The notes: generated by a model not told the origin, from the sequence alone. Shown: positions 22,597-34,475, numbered from the stretch's first letter. The stretch: 64,000 nt of DNA from Gymnopus androsaceus JB14 (GCA_009733575.1 ML769389.1:729093-793092), one strand, 5' to 3'. Numbers and translations are program-made.

Positions 22597-24566
22597 TATA
22601 TGGTGCCACTGTAAATATAGTGCCACCCTAACCATATTCACACAGTGCCACCATGACCATATTTTATAGTGCCACTGTAATCATACTGGTGCCACTGTAA
22701 ATATAGTGCCACTCTAACCATGTTCATACAGTGCCAATATGACCATATTTTACAGTGCCACTCTAATCATATTTATAGAATGTCATCATAACCATATATG
22801 GTATGGTGTATATCTTTACCCCTGCTGCAGTTTTATGAGAAATTTCTGATTTTTTGTGATTATTATCCATTATTGGGTTTTTTTTGCAAAAGATCCAGGG
22901 TCATGTGATTGTGATACATCCCTGAATATTTTCCACATTTTTTACAATTCTTCCAGGATTTTTCCGGGATTTATGAGGCCTAATTTTCGATTTTTCTGCA
23001 AAATAGCCCTGTGGGCGCTAAAATCAAGTCCCAAATCATGTGACAAAAATTAAAGCGGTACAGGGTGGATTCCCGCTGCCTAAATATTTTCAGTATTTTT
23101 CATGATTTTTTCAGTATTTATCAAGCCTAATCACCGACATTTTTTCCAAAATAAGCGCCGGTGAGCGCACTATGCTATAGGCACCAATGGGCGGGCATCA
23201 GGCTAGGTGTATCACCTTATCACAATCTTTTTAAAAACTTATGGATAAACAGTATTTGATGGTCTCTGCCATTTTGGGAGGGTGCCAAAGGTGCCATGGG
23301 CTGCCGGATAAGCGCCCTAGGTGCCAGGCCGGATTTTAGCAGCTGCCCGGCCATATTCCCGGGGCTCCAGAAGTTATCGTAGCTCTTTACAAAAGCTCTA
23401 CAAAGTCTTATCAATATGTTTTTAAAAAGCCTCACTGCATACTGTGTAGCCTTCACGAACGGATGCCTTTTCTTCTTGTTCGGCGAGGCATCATCATCAT
23501 CATCATCATCGTTGTTGTCATCATTGTCGCCGCTGCCGCCGCCATCGCTTGGATCGCCACCAGTTGTTTCCTACTCAGAAGAATCAAAACAAAATGAAAC
23601 GTCATCATAAAACAAATAAACTCACCCTTTTGCGTTTGCAGCCGACCTTCGAACTTTCGGCCTTCTGACCTTCCACCACAGTATCTTCGTCGTCAGACTG
23701 GATGACCACTTTGGACTTTGGCTGTAAAGGAAATCAGAAAAAATGGAAAAAAAGGATGAAGGTATACTCACCTTTGGCTTCGCTTTCGCATCGCCCTTTT
23801 TCGGCAAAGAAGGTGCAGGAGAAGTCTGTTGTGAAGGGTCATGTGAGAACTTCCGCAATCGCTTGAGACGAGTCTCCTCACAAACCTTATTGTCCGCTCC
23901 CTTCTTAGCGGCAGCCGCTTCCTTTTCCTCTTGCACCCGTTTCTTCTCCTCCTTCTCCCTTTTTTCCTTCGCCACCTGCTTTCGACGTGCGGCCTTGGCC
24001 ACCTCCTCATCGGCCTTGTGCTCGTGCAGCTTCCTTGGCCTTACGTTGAGCTTCTTTGGCTTCACGGCGAGCCCGCTCCTCTTCCTGTTTTTTCTTCTCC
24101 TCTTCCCTCTTCCTCTTCCTAGCGGCCAACATCTGTTTGATTTCTTCATTGTCTAGATTGTCGAGCAAACAAGCGGGCGGAGCCACCAACAACTCTCTTG
24201 ACTTTTCACTCTCCTCAGCCTCTGCGGCCTGTTTAGATCCAGACGCCATTTTTGAATTGTCCGCTACCTTCGCGCCGCCAGCCTTACGTTTGGTTTTCAT
24301 CTCAGTAGTGGTGGCAGTAGAAGAGTTGGTCATGATGGGGGAAAATGGGAAAAAATGGTTAAGCCAAATTTATTGTTTGACTTATAAAGAAGAGGGAAAC
24401 GATGCAGGGTCAGAAATCTAGAATTTTCTAGCCGCTGATGGCCGGTCAGGTGACGGACTTAGAAAGAGGAAATCAATTTTCTTTTCTTTTACTATTACCT
24501 AATTATTAACCGACGGATTTTCCAACATTGATAGCATATCCGCTTAGGCCTTCGAGGGCTCAGGCC

Positions 24567-24580
24567 TAAGAGGGGGATAC
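24567..24580 (+). promoter_or_regulatory. Polypurine tract of chromovirus G2
   Basis: AAGAGGGGGATAC lies directly before the 3' LTR start TGTTATATCC, in the position of the plus-strand primer tract. Confidence 0.6.
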
Positions 24581-24872
24581 TGTTATATCCATGCGACTTC
24601 CGATACTTACAACCAACATTACTGCAATTGCCGCTAGCGAGCATTGGATAATCTTTGCAAGTTTCTATTCATTCTTATTGTTTATCCTTTATATTACTTA
24701 TTGTTCTTCTACTGAATTAACTGTCAATACTTATTATACTTCTACTGAATACTTACTTACCTCGGCCCGATAGCTCTTTGAGTATATAAGCTAGAGTATT
24801 CTGTTTAGTAGTCTTCAGTTTAAATATCAACTTGGATAACTACTTCTCCGGAGATTACTCTTGTCATTGTCT
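24581..24872 (+). mobile_element. 3' LTR of chromovirus G2, probably truncated
   Basis: Matches the 5' LTR from TGTTATATCC to CATTGTCT with few substitutions and one 21-bp deletion. Similarity stops at 24872, where the 5' LTR appears to continue for about 168 bp more. The following sequence belongs to another gene and shows no 5-bp duplication of GACTT. Confidence 0.8.
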
Positions 24873-24888
24873 GTAGATTGCTCTGCAC

Positions 24889-25984
24889 TACTTGAGCCAA
24901 TGGACAAACAGCTCGTTAGTGAATGATTACCTTGGATATGGCACCATCCAACAAAGTTATTCCAAGCAATTTGGTAATCATAACCTGGTTGGTATTGGAT
25001 TCTGATAGCATTGACCACTTTTCTGCTTTAGTGCCTGGAGTATGCTTTGTATCTTGGGATTGCAGTGGGTATAAGCGAATGGAAAAAATGATCTCCACAA
25101 TATCTCCTCAACAAAATGTTACAGGCTTGACTGGTTTGTATCTAAACTCAAGATCTGTTAGTTCATTACATTCTAAAGACAATAGATATCCTTTACACTT
25201 TTCCTTTTTTGCTCTGTTCCAATGCATGGTAGTCAACTTTACAGTCCTCTGTATAGCAATATCCACTTTCTAGGCTTGCTGTCTCAAGGATGTTGTTTGG
25301 ATCCATGTCAATGGGTATTTCAAGAACTTTTGATCTCCCAACCTTGCTTTGGTGAACAAATGTTTGGTTGGAGAGTTTTATAGCTGGAAATTCATAGCCA
25401 GCAAGGTCCATTGGATGCCATGACTGCACTGCATCTTCTGGAAATTGGCAGATAACATAATTGTGGATTTTGTTCAAGGTGTCCAAGCCCCATTGAAAGG
25501 ATTTACTGCCCATCCCAGTAATGACCACTGATTGTGTAACTCATTTCACCCCATTCTGTAATGATCTTGAATTATAGCTTAGCCTTTGTATAATGAAAGA
25601 ATCAGGGTACTGACTTTTCAAGTTTTGCTGGAGACAATGTATAGTCCCACACCATTCCACAGAATTTAAAGCTACTTTCAACTTGATTGATGCTATTGTT
25701 GTCAAATTCTGAATGGGTTAATATCCATTGTTGTGGATCTTTTTCCTCTTCCAACGTAACCCTACTTTGTTCAGCTGTAGCATATTATCAGCATTATTGA
25801 TACCTTGAAAATCATTTCAATGCATACCATATAAGCCAGTAGTTCGTCGCCTTTTGGATTCTCCTCATCATAGTGTTTTGAAAACCAATCTTCCACCATG
25901 CGGCCTAATAACCATCAGTATAAAGCTTTAATGATTAAGACAAGGCTTACCAAAATAAGCCTGTTTTTTGATAGGCATAGGCAT
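24889..25984 (-). pseudogene. Unrecognised spliced gene, 3' end lost at the LTR
   Basis: Starts at ATG 25984 (MPMPIKKQAYF), then a 46-bp intron (25950-25905) to GRMVEDWFSKHYDEENPKGD. Further GT-AG introns lie near 25825-25770 and 25620-25570. Open exons include WILTHSEFDNNSINQVESSF and the long frame 25528-25193. A later exon contains GDIVEIIFSIRLYPL, a strand-rich block I associate with uncharacterised mushroom proteins. Two in-frame TGA codons (near 25540 and 25105, after VK and FC) suggest decay by the same C-to-T process as in the retroelements. A TATATAAG lies about 100 bp upstream on the minus strand. The gene runs into the truncated LTR at 24872. Confidence 0.5.
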
Positions 25985-26159
25985 GTTTGAGTAGGAGAGC
26001 AGTTGAAAGGTTTTGCTGTGAGTATAAATTGGGATGCTCCTCATGGAAAAATTGCTGAGTAACATGATTGATTGGTTTTGCTTATATACTCTAGATTAGT
26101 TCTACCCCCAATGTCCGCAGTCAATTTCAATTTCAATTTCAGTGATGAAGGAGTGCATT

Positions 26160-26650
26160 ACAATGGAAATCAAGAATAAAAACTTTGCATCTTCATTATG
26201 TGTGTGGGGTGCATCTTTGGTTCCATGAATGACACAAAGTATAGAGCATTGTGATGTAGATCCTTTAAGTCAACCTTAATGAGTACATCTAATACTCCAT
26301 CAGTTGAAAAGCTGGTGGAATATCATTTCCAATGTACCAGGAGCTTTACACTCTACATGATGCGTGGTGGACATGATACGCTGGATCTTTGATGGGAGGA
26401 AGAAAGATTAGTAAATCCTAAGAGTTTCAGCCTACCTCAAAATCTCTGGGCAGGTACATGGATTTCAAAAGCCTGTCGGTGTTGTATTTCTAAACTATTT
26501 ACTTTCAAGGCAATGCATCATCCCTTTCTTTAACATGTCCCTTAATACCATCAACTGGCTTTATTACCATCTTGTCTGCCAATCGGGTAATTTTTCTATG
26601 ACCTCTCTGCTTTTCATTCAAGATTCGATATTACTTTTAGAAAGAAGACA
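26160..26650 (-). other. Open minus-strand exons of an unrecognised gene
   Basis: Three open stretches read in order: HRKITRLADKMVIKPVDGIK (about 26605-26510), YNTDRLLKSMYLPRDFE before a GTAGGC...CAAAG intron, then IQRIMSTTHHVECKAPGTLEM and, after one frame change, a run TDGVLDVLIKVDLKDLHHNA. Composition is protein-like, but I recognise no family. It lies upstream of the 24.9-26.0 kb gene on the same strand and could be part of it or a separate relic. Confidence 0.35.
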
Positions 26651-27010
26651 GGTTAAACATACTGTATATGAAACTAATCCTATCCAATAATCAATAAGTA
26701 TAAAGTATAGGTTTATAGCAGCAAATCAAGGGGGCAAAACGATTGCATGTACAAACACCCACATCAAATTGACATCAATGAAATTTGGGCTTACTATTTC
26801 CCCTAACGCATATCTAATCAGCACCCTTTATTCATTGATTAAGCTCCATGACCATGCTGCATACTTCCTTCCTTCCTTCCAGTTTCACTCTGCCAATATA
26901 TTCCCTGATGGAAGCCTGTAACCCTTAAATGGTATTTGAATTTGGAATATCTTGTATCCATATCACATATATAAGCTCAAGGATTTTGGCATTTGACATT
27001 GTGTATCAAC

Positions 27011-29657
27011 AATGCCCTCCAGAAAGCAAAAGCTTCCTGCCAAATTGTATGTTCAAGACTGGTTGTTGCATCTTAGTGTTCAGTATTGATTTCAAATTTT
27101 TTTTTAGCACTGACAATCCAGACCCCAACAAAACACCTGTTTGACAGGCTTGAGCTTCTGGTATGCCCAAAAGTAAACAAAAGAACCCTCTCTTTCTGTT
27201 AGTAATATTTTAACAGTGATATCTTTTTTTGTGGAGTGTTTCTAATCAATCATATATATATGTAGCCCTGAAGATGATCCTATTGAACCACCTGCAACTC
27301 CAATCACCAAAAAGAGAAGTAGAGGACAAAAGTCAGCTGGAGATGAAGTAGACTTAAGGTGCATTTACTAGTTACTTAAACTATTCAATGGTTAATATTC
27401 TATTTATTCAGCACAAGTCCAAAGAAAAAGGCAAAGTCCCTGTTGATGATGCCAATGACGGGATCTATCAGATAGAAGTGCTAACTCGATCAATAATGAA
27501 TTGTAAGTTTGCTATTGATGATACAAGCTATTGTTTTTTAATATCTTGATTACAGGGAAATCTTGAAGCAGCATGTCACTTTATTGCATGATGCCTAGAC
27601 CAAAAAGTAATATTGTTATTTCATTTCTTCTTTTATGTATTATCTAACTTATACTCAGAACATCTCCTCCTCAAACTGTCGATACTCATAGAAGTGCCAG
27701 AGTTGCTGGAGTTGGCTCCACAGACTCTTCTACCATGTTGAGTGACAGCCCTGATGTTGATGTCAAAGACATACCAGATTCTAGGTTCTTGACTCTTCTA
27801 TTGAACCCTAATAGAAAACTAATTGGCTCATATTTAAAATATAGGCCTTCATCTTCTTCAAAGTAAGTACAACTGTTTTTTTACATGCAGCGGACTGAAG
27901 TCTTTTGTCTAGGGGCAACACAAGAGGAAAAACAAAACCTGGCCCCAAGTCTTCGGATCTTAAATCAAAACTAGCCACAGCAGTAACAACTTCAATGGTC
28001 CAAACCTCTCTGGTCCCTGTTAACTCTCAGGGTGATGTCCATGTGATGCACAGTAAAGTCCCTGGCATGGACAAAGTTCTTACCGATCAGGACATTGGGT
28101 TCCCATTCAACTGGGAGCCATCAGCCATTGCATGCAGTCAGAAGGATGCGACCCAACTTGCCTTTGTATGTTTACATTCATTCTTAACTTGCGCACAAGT
28201 AATAACAAAGTTTACAATATTTCATGAATAGGTTTGACAAATTATTTCACTTGGTCTGCCCGCAAATCTCCATACTGGCCAGATTTAGACAAATGGCAGT
28301 TGAAGAAATGGTTTGATCAGGTCTCAGGCAATGTGCAGCAGTGAGCATCTACATGTTCATTCAATATGAGTTTTACTAATACCATACATGCTATAGAAAA
28401 GTTACTTCAGTCTTAAATTTCACTTTCTATAGAAATGTGCTAAATCTCTGTTGAGGTAACCCTCAAGAGTTTGACTGGTTTACCACTTCACCTGGAAGGC
28501 AAGGGGGTAAGCCTCGAGTCTACCTGTACGCTAAAATGTTTGCCGGTCATTCATCTCCTCCTCCGGTCATATGTGTCACCACTGGACTGGTAATGGATTC
28601 TTTCTTTGAGGGAAGACTAAAGTTTTCTGCAGATCCATCTCGTAACATCCAGGAAAGCTGGGAAAAAGGACTTTCAATTCATTTGTTTGGAAAGGAATTG
28701 GCCAGATTCGTCTCAATGCAACATGTTCTAACTGGTACCATGAAGCTTTGGCTCCCAATTGTTAGGGTCACATTTGATCTCAATCCAAATATGCCAATAG
28801 ACGCATTGTGCTTTTCACTTTTTCCTGGTAAGTGCTATTTAAATATGATGATGATTCAGCTGACATGAATTTGATGCACAGGTACTGATTCTCAAAGGTC
28901 TCCAGTAAAATTGCCCATTAAATCTGCTGCAAGATTACATTTGGTATGTCAAATATTCAATTCCTTGTAAAATTATTCATCATATTTTCTGCTTTAGGAT
29001 GACTCGTCTGATGAAGAAAGTGCACAACAGACTAAGCATGCTGGATTGCAGTCAACACAAATCTATCTGGATTATAATGCTGAAGGTGAGATTTCTGACC
29101 ATCTTTGTTAAACTGAAATATAACCACATTCTGTAGTATTGATATATGATGGATGCAATGCTCAAAAGATCTCCAAAGATCTCTGCTTGGATGTTGTTGG
29201 GAAGCTACCAAGATGGCTTTCCATAAACATCCCCATTGGATGTATTGTTACTATTGCACACACCGTAACAAAATTCGACACATCTGATGGTGAGAAAGGA
29301 AATGTCAGCTATAACCTCCACTATGTTGTTGTTCTATACTGCCCAGAAGAAGATAGTCCAATGCCAGCTAGCTTGAAACCATCTTCTTTGTCCATTTTCA
29401 CTCCTCTTTCTTCTCCTTCAAAGGCAGTTGTTATGCCTCCCTCTACACCAGACAATAAACGGACTTCCTCATTCTATTCCCGAGAATATAAAGGCAAAGG
29501 GAAGTGCAAGGAGGTCATGATTGAATCGGAGGCAGACGAATGTGAAGAGGATGATGATGGGGACTTTATTGATGAAGAAGAACAAGAAGAAGAAAGGCAT
29601 GTGGATGATGTTTCATCAGATGACGGTGGAGAAGAAGAGGCTGTTGAATCAGAGTAG
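27011..29657 (+). CDS. Unrecognised multi-exon protein
   Basis: From ATG 27011 (MPSRKQKLPAKL) a series of small exons with GT-AG introns encodes a Lys/Arg/Ser-rich N-terminus (TPITKKRSRGQKSAG). Later exons carry IGFPFNWEPSAIACSQKDAT (27905-28160), TNYFTWSARKSPYWPDLDKW (28240-28340), the long open block 28536-28830 (VICVTTGLVMDSFFEG, IHLFGKELARFVSMQ), SDEESAQQTKHAGLQ (~29000) and a final exon 29139-29657 ending in an acidic Glu/Asp tract. The layout suggests a nuclear basic/acidic protein, but no known domain is visible. One early exon (27412-27478) closes only with a stop in the frame I followed, so exon borders at the 5' end are uncertain. Transcription is parallel to the next gene. Confidence 0.5.
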
Positions 29658-29948
29658 ATGTACGTTACTACATACTAATGTCATGTATTCACCTTCATGC
29701 CTTCAGTCTGACATCAACTTCAAGCCATCATACCTACACTACATTTACAATCAAATTTCAAAACGAGACCAAGATTGTTATCAATATTTCAACTTTTGAA
29801 TAGGGACATCTCCGAAATTAAATAGCACTGCATGGGAAAATGGTTAAATTTTTATCAATAATGCGATCAATCGGAAGTACCCTTGGAAAATATGTATAAA
29901 AGATGTTGAAAATTTTATTGTTCCCCATCTCCTTGGGCATCATCACTA

Positions 29949-31476
29949 TGTCAGAGCAAAATCAAGATTCCAACCTTGCAGTGAGTACTAGTTAACAATA
30001 TTTCCATAGGAAAAGCGGTTCCTTATGATAATCAAGGTCAATACAGAAGCCCGAAGTCGAAAACTCCTTCCCTACACCACTCCATTAAACATTCACCATC
30101 TCAGAGATCTGCTATCCTGGTCCTTTTCAAGTACCGAGTTCCTAATGTTTCGACATGTCCAAAATTGTTCACAAACCTTCATCGGAGGTTCTATTGCCAA
30201 TGTCTGGTTCACTAATGGTGATCAATATCCCAATAGTGATTTGGACTTATACATGACATGGACTGGATTTCATCATTTGATGGATTTTCTGTCAGATATT
30301 GGATATCAAGTTGTTGTCAACAATCATGTCTGCAAAAGCTCAAAACAAGGTTGTGCTTGCTCCCCTTGGTGCTCCATTCCCATTTATTCCAACAATCGGA
30401 ACCATACTTATCCGGAACCACACCACATCTGTGTCACTCAAGTGGACCATGTATCTGGGGATAGATATGGATTGGATGCTGTTTCTGCATTCTTCAATCT
30501 AAAACATAATGAGGCTTGCATCCAAGTAATGGTCGCTGAATTCAATGTTATGGAAATATTCTTGCAATACCATTCTAGTATGTATGAAGTTCCACATGTT
30601 CTTGTACATTTACTAAAGAATATCATTGTAGCAGCCATGATGAACTTCATTGGACCAATCTTTGCATGCTCATTGTTCCCTATCTCCACAATAATCAACA
30701 AAGTAAACTTAGTTCTTCGGGACTGTGCAGCTGTCACCAAATATGATGATTGTGGTTATACTTGCAAAGGATCTATCCAATGTCATGAAGCTTTTGATAC
30801 CAACAGCAAGTTTTGTTGCTTGAATCGCTTTATTGGTGATGAATTATGTTGTGTAATTGACCTTGGTGATGGGGGTCAAGACTATACAGTTTGGGGTGAT
30901 ACCATTCGCAATTCTTGGTCTCTCATATACTTTGACCATGACAACTGCAAAGTCCTATACCACTTGGTCAAGGTCTGCTCTCAAAGCACATATTATACTG
31001 TGTGCCATACTTTGGCTCCACATATCACACGCCTCATGTCAATTGAGGATGATATTGAACAGTATGTAGCCTAAGTCTCTCAATATTGGTTTACTGACTT
31101 TTTTCTTAGATACACCTCGATTACTGATTATATTGATCGTATACGAGCAGCCCAGGTCTCTGGTAATATGGTACATTCCAAAGCCATTTACTATACCAAA
31201 GAACTTTTCTTTGGGATGTTGCCTCACATGAACGTGATACCCTCAGCTCACACTGCCATCATGGTTTTTATTGTATTGAAGGCATTGGATATGGATACAA
31301 CTGCTGTCAAGGTACTATTCACTGATATTACATGGTCATCAACTTATTCCAATCAATGCTTAGATTATTTTTGGACACAATTTCTACAACAGACAGGTGT
31401 GCAGCCATTGATATTATTATTAAGAGATGTAGTGATACGGCGATACCGGTATTTGGCTGTACAGATGAAGATTTAG
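29949..31476 (+). CDS. Nucleotidyltransferase-like hypothetical protein
   Basis: ATG at 29949 (MSEQNQDSNLA), a very short putative intron (~29982-30010), a long exon to about 31057 and, after a 51-bp intron (GTATGT...CTTAG), an exon in phase to 31476. Near residue 65 the protein reads FIGGSIANVWF followed by YPNSDLDLYM. A GG/GS turn followed by DxD is the hallmark of the nucleotidyltransferase fold, where the Asp pair binds metal. Cys and His are abundant in the C-terminal half. Substrate unknown; in many fungal relatives this fold is catalytically uncharacterised. The frame is intact over about 490 codons, so it is probably a real gene. The first intron is unusually short and its borders could be wrong. 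Confidence 0.6.
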
Positions 31477-32826
31477 CACATGCCGGGATAAAGATCATAT
31501 TTATGTAATTTTGTGCCTGTTTCATCAATGTTGAAATTGCATGTGACTCTTTGTCTTGTACTTAAAGTCGGCCCACATGCAATCACTCCTTCTTTCTGTC
31601 TCCCCCATCCGATTATCACTGCACTTCATGAAAAATATGCTCCTATCCCACATGCTTATCATTATAAATCATCTATGGGTAAAAGCTGATCATATACATT
31701 CTGATATAAATGCTGATGTATTCTAGATGCACAACTCCTATAATCATAGAACAGCAACTCGCGAAGAGGATACTGATCAATTTTTTCTATTTACAGTTTA
31801 TTTTCAAAATATGTTCTACATGTAAGCATTTATTATTACATTTCTCTGCTCTAGTTCCTGTTTAAATTGACATGTAGGTCATTGCATTGGCACAACAGCA
31901 CTGCAAATCCATTGGAACTTGGGTCAGTGATAATCTTTATATTTATGTCAACATGGTCTAAATAGTTTCAAGTTACAGCACTCCCATATCAAATAATTTT
32001 CACATCCAGGGAATTATTCCCTATAGACGTTGCAGTCGATTAGAGTGCTTTTGTCACTCTAGACAATATGCCAGATCAGGGCTTTGTCCCTATAAACAAG
32101 CAGTTGCATTACATCCCTTATAGTGTTTGGCAAGAAGCCTCTTCTTATTACATTAAAGTGATGCAAGAAGCATTAAACAGAACACATAAATGTGGAGATT
32201 CATCTATTGTAAACAACCTGACCAGACTTCGTTGCAATGAGCAGCAGAACTTTGAGATATACAAGTGATCTCTGAAACATACTCGCCCATGCAATAATAT
32301 CAAAATTGTTAATGTTTACAATTTTCCCAGTATCGCTATAAGCAATATCAATCTCAAAAAGCAATTGATTTGGTGATTATGTCCTTATACATCAATTCTT
32401 TAAAAGGAATATCATCTTTCTATCGTTCCTATTTATTAACAGTGCAATCATTGTATCGAAAACATGATTTCAATGTATACATAAACAACATCAACTTATT
32501 TGATGTAGTATCTGCATTCCAGTATGTATTAAGTATGAAAATCTGGCAGTGGAATAGGCATGCACGTGTCATTGAATCAAACAGTATTAACAATAATGAT
32601 ATAATATTTGTAGGAGGATGGCTTAGGACAAGTATTTAAACCAGAAGATATTGCAGAGTATGTTATGAATGGAACAATTTTTGTAGATGATGAAGATATC
32701 AAATATAAATTCCGCAGAATTTGTATTAGTGAAATAGACAGAAAAAATCCATCTTGGACATATTGTATAGTAATATTCCATGCTTAATGCCCCAATAATC
32801 TCCAAACTCCCTGTGGCCGATTTAAA
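31477..32826. other. AT-rich interval, possible 5' region of the Helitron
   Basis: Only short open pieces are seen. One at 31990-32120 reads as Cys/Arg-rich (PYRRCSRLECFC) and continues into 32068-32268 in another frame. No TIR, LTR or known domain is found. It may be the leader of the Helitron; its 5' TC terminus could not be placed. Confidence 0.3.
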
Positions 32827-34181
32827 ATGTATTGTGTAGATTTCACATCATACTACTGTCAATTCGCATCAGAGCTCGTGACCGTGACGCCGAATCGATC
32901 GAAATGTACAGTATTCCATAATGCTCATACAAAACCAATTATATTAAAATTATTACAAGATCATAATTGCATCAAATGTGATACTTGCACTTTTGCCTTT
33001 GAATCAATTAGAATTATTTCAAAATCTGAAAGAAATCGAAGGTATGAAGAAGCTACTAAAATTAAACAGATACAGGAAACATCTTACAATAATAATGCAA
33101 AACTTGAAAAACAGAAAGATCATAAACATAAAGAATATGCAAAACAAAAAACTGAGGTACAATTTCCTCCTCCACCTACTGCTCACAATGTTATGCATGA
33201 TATTATTTCTGGTTATTGCAATGAAACTGATCCAAAAAACTTTGAGGAAGCAGGATGCTGTGTGTGTGGGATGTTAAGAAAACATTGGAATTGTATGAAA
33301 TAGAAAAGTACAAATCTAAACCTTAATTTGCTTGCAAATCCAAGATGCTATAAGAAGAAAGTGTTCTGACAATAAAGAATCTGCCCAATTTGAGGATAAT
33401 GCTCCAGTAATTCTAAATACAGGACGATTATGTGGTGATTGCCTGAAACTTCTTATGAAAGGACAGGTACCTAATGAGGCACTTGCAAATGGCTTATGGA
33501 TTGGTGAGATCCCTGATGAACTGAACAATCTGACATGGTGTGAGAAGTTACTTGATTGCTAAAGTGTATCACAGTCGAGCAGTAGTAAAGGTATCATCTG
33601 GGCAGTTGAGAATGAGGGCAAATGTTATTTGTTTTGCAAATCCTACAGCTAAAGTGTATACACAATTACCACCACCTCGCCAAGATCTGGACGAAATGAT
33701 TGCATTTTTTTTTACAGGTCCCTGTCAACCAACAGAAGAAGACTTGAAACGTACTCCTTTACTAGTTCAACACAAAAAAATAAAATATGCTTTGGATTGG
33801 CTGAAATTAAATCATGTTGACTACTATGATATTGAGATTTCCATTGAAAACTTGAATCAATACAAAGATGAAGGAGTATCTTTTGAGTATGAGTATCAAG
33901 AGACAGAATCAAATAAGGATTCATTGACATCAGCAGTAAATGAAAATAGTGAAGAAGAAGAATGGACACTGACAGGACCTTGCCCATATTGTGTACATGG
34001 ATTAACTGCTGAATCATTTGAGTGTCTAAACCCAAGTCAGGTTAGAGCTGTGGCACTTAAACATTTAAGAAAGAAAGAAAAAATATTATATGTTGGGCAT
34101 GATGAAACACCTGTTAATACAATTGATATAGTATGGCGCATAGTAATATCAGAAAAACTAACTATGCTTGTGTCAGCCTAG
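32827..34181 (+). pseudogene. Helitron protein, N-terminal region
   Basis: Two open blocks in different frames. The first (32827-33300) has HNAHTKPIILKLLQDHNCIK with a C-X2-C pair and a Lys/Glu-rich segment, ending CCVCGMLRKHWNC. The second (33332-34181) starts near a CGDCLKLLMKGQVPNEALAN block, the Cys-pair region that precedes the Rep domain in fungal Helitron proteins, and runs through a Glu-rich stretch to CPYCVHGLTAESFECL. A frame change near 33550 and stops between blocks show decay. It precedes the Rep fragment at 34506. Confidence 0.65.
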
Positions 34182-34470
34182 AATAATTAGAGACTATATA
34201 TGCTCATCACCTAATACTCACCTGAGTCCTAAGCAATGCTGTCACCTCGATATTACCATGCAAATCGTTTCTCATCCACAGTCTATGCTATTCACATGAT
34301 ATATGGTAGTGACATTGGAGGAGGTTACAGTGCTGGCCAGGCAATACTATTCAGTATGCCTGAGTAATACGTACTTGCGAGTGTAAATCACATCTCTTAT
34401 GAGTTGGTATCAGAATACATATAAACACATAAACTAGGTCATTTATTAATGTACCATGATAAATGATTTC
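34182..34470. other. Non-coding gap inside the Helitron protein
   Basis: Between two good protein blocks, all frames are closed although the family has continuous coding here. The sequence has the same scrambled look as 35030-37040. Only an echo of a Gly-rich block (GSDIGGGYSAGQ) remains in one frame. Confidence 0.5.
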
Positions 34471-34475
34471 AGCTG

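Larger units (their letters stand above)
20230..23425. mobile_element. Giant foldback element (3.2 kb, ~0.95-kb arms)
   Basis: The left arm from 20230 reappears inverted on the right ending at 23425: TGATAAGACTT...AAGTCTTATCA at the tips, GGCCGGATTTTAGCAGCTG further in, and matching blocks as far in as the inner repeats 21506-21620 and 22177-22307. Each arm carries minisatellite-like ATATGGTCATAGTGGCACT repeats. A 7-bp direct repeat AAAGCCT flanks it (20223-20229, 23426-23432). No coding capacity is seen in arms or loop (~21630-22170). It interrupts the chromovirus antisense ORF. Confidence 0.85.
19847..24333 (-). pseudogene. Antisense spliced ORF of the chromovirus (Lys/Glu-rich coiled coil plus Cys cluster)
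   Basis: The ORF runs opposite to gag-pol, between pol and the 3' LTR. It starts at ATG 24333, encodes a long charged helix (about 24190-23890, rich in K/E/R), has two GT-AG introns of about 50 bp (near 23770-23723 and 23636-23580), an Asp-rich run, and after the foldback insertion a Cys cluster (20150-20030: CEHCVERQVVCQP, then CNTCRLSKKHC), another acidic/Lys tail and a TGA at 19847-19849. The Cys spacing suggests a zinc-binding module resembling a Zn-cluster. Frameshifts near 24030 and 23460 and a TGA near 20035 show decay. Location inside a two-LTR element implies it belongs to the element; function unknown. Confidence 0.6.
12166..24872 (+). mobile_element. Chromodomain Ty3/Gypsy retrotransposon (chromovirus G2), nested and decayed
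   Basis: Two nearly identical LTR sequences (12166 and 24581 onward) bracket gag, protease, RT, RNase H, integrase and a chromodomain in the Ty3/Gypsy order, then an antisense spliced ORF and a purine-rich tract before the 3' LTR. Secondary insertions are a 1.27-kb hAT-like element in gag and a 3.2-kb foldback in the antisense ORF, itself hit by two MITEs. The 5' flank GACTT (12161-12165) has no partner after 24872; the 3' LTR looks truncated. Confidence 0.9.

Noticed and set aside
20230..23425. Foldback 1 as an assembly palindrome artefact
   Set aside because: The arms differ by many substitutions and by two independent MITE insertions, so they are not a mirrored copy of one read.
23743..24421. 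Plus-strand Phe/Ser-rich ORFs opposite the antisense ORF
   Set aside because: They mirror Lys/Glu codons of the charged coiled coil on the minus strand.
12161..24877. GACTT as a confirmed 5-bp target duplication of the chromovirus
   Set aside because: The bases after 24872 (GTAGA) do not match; the 3' LTR end appears lost.
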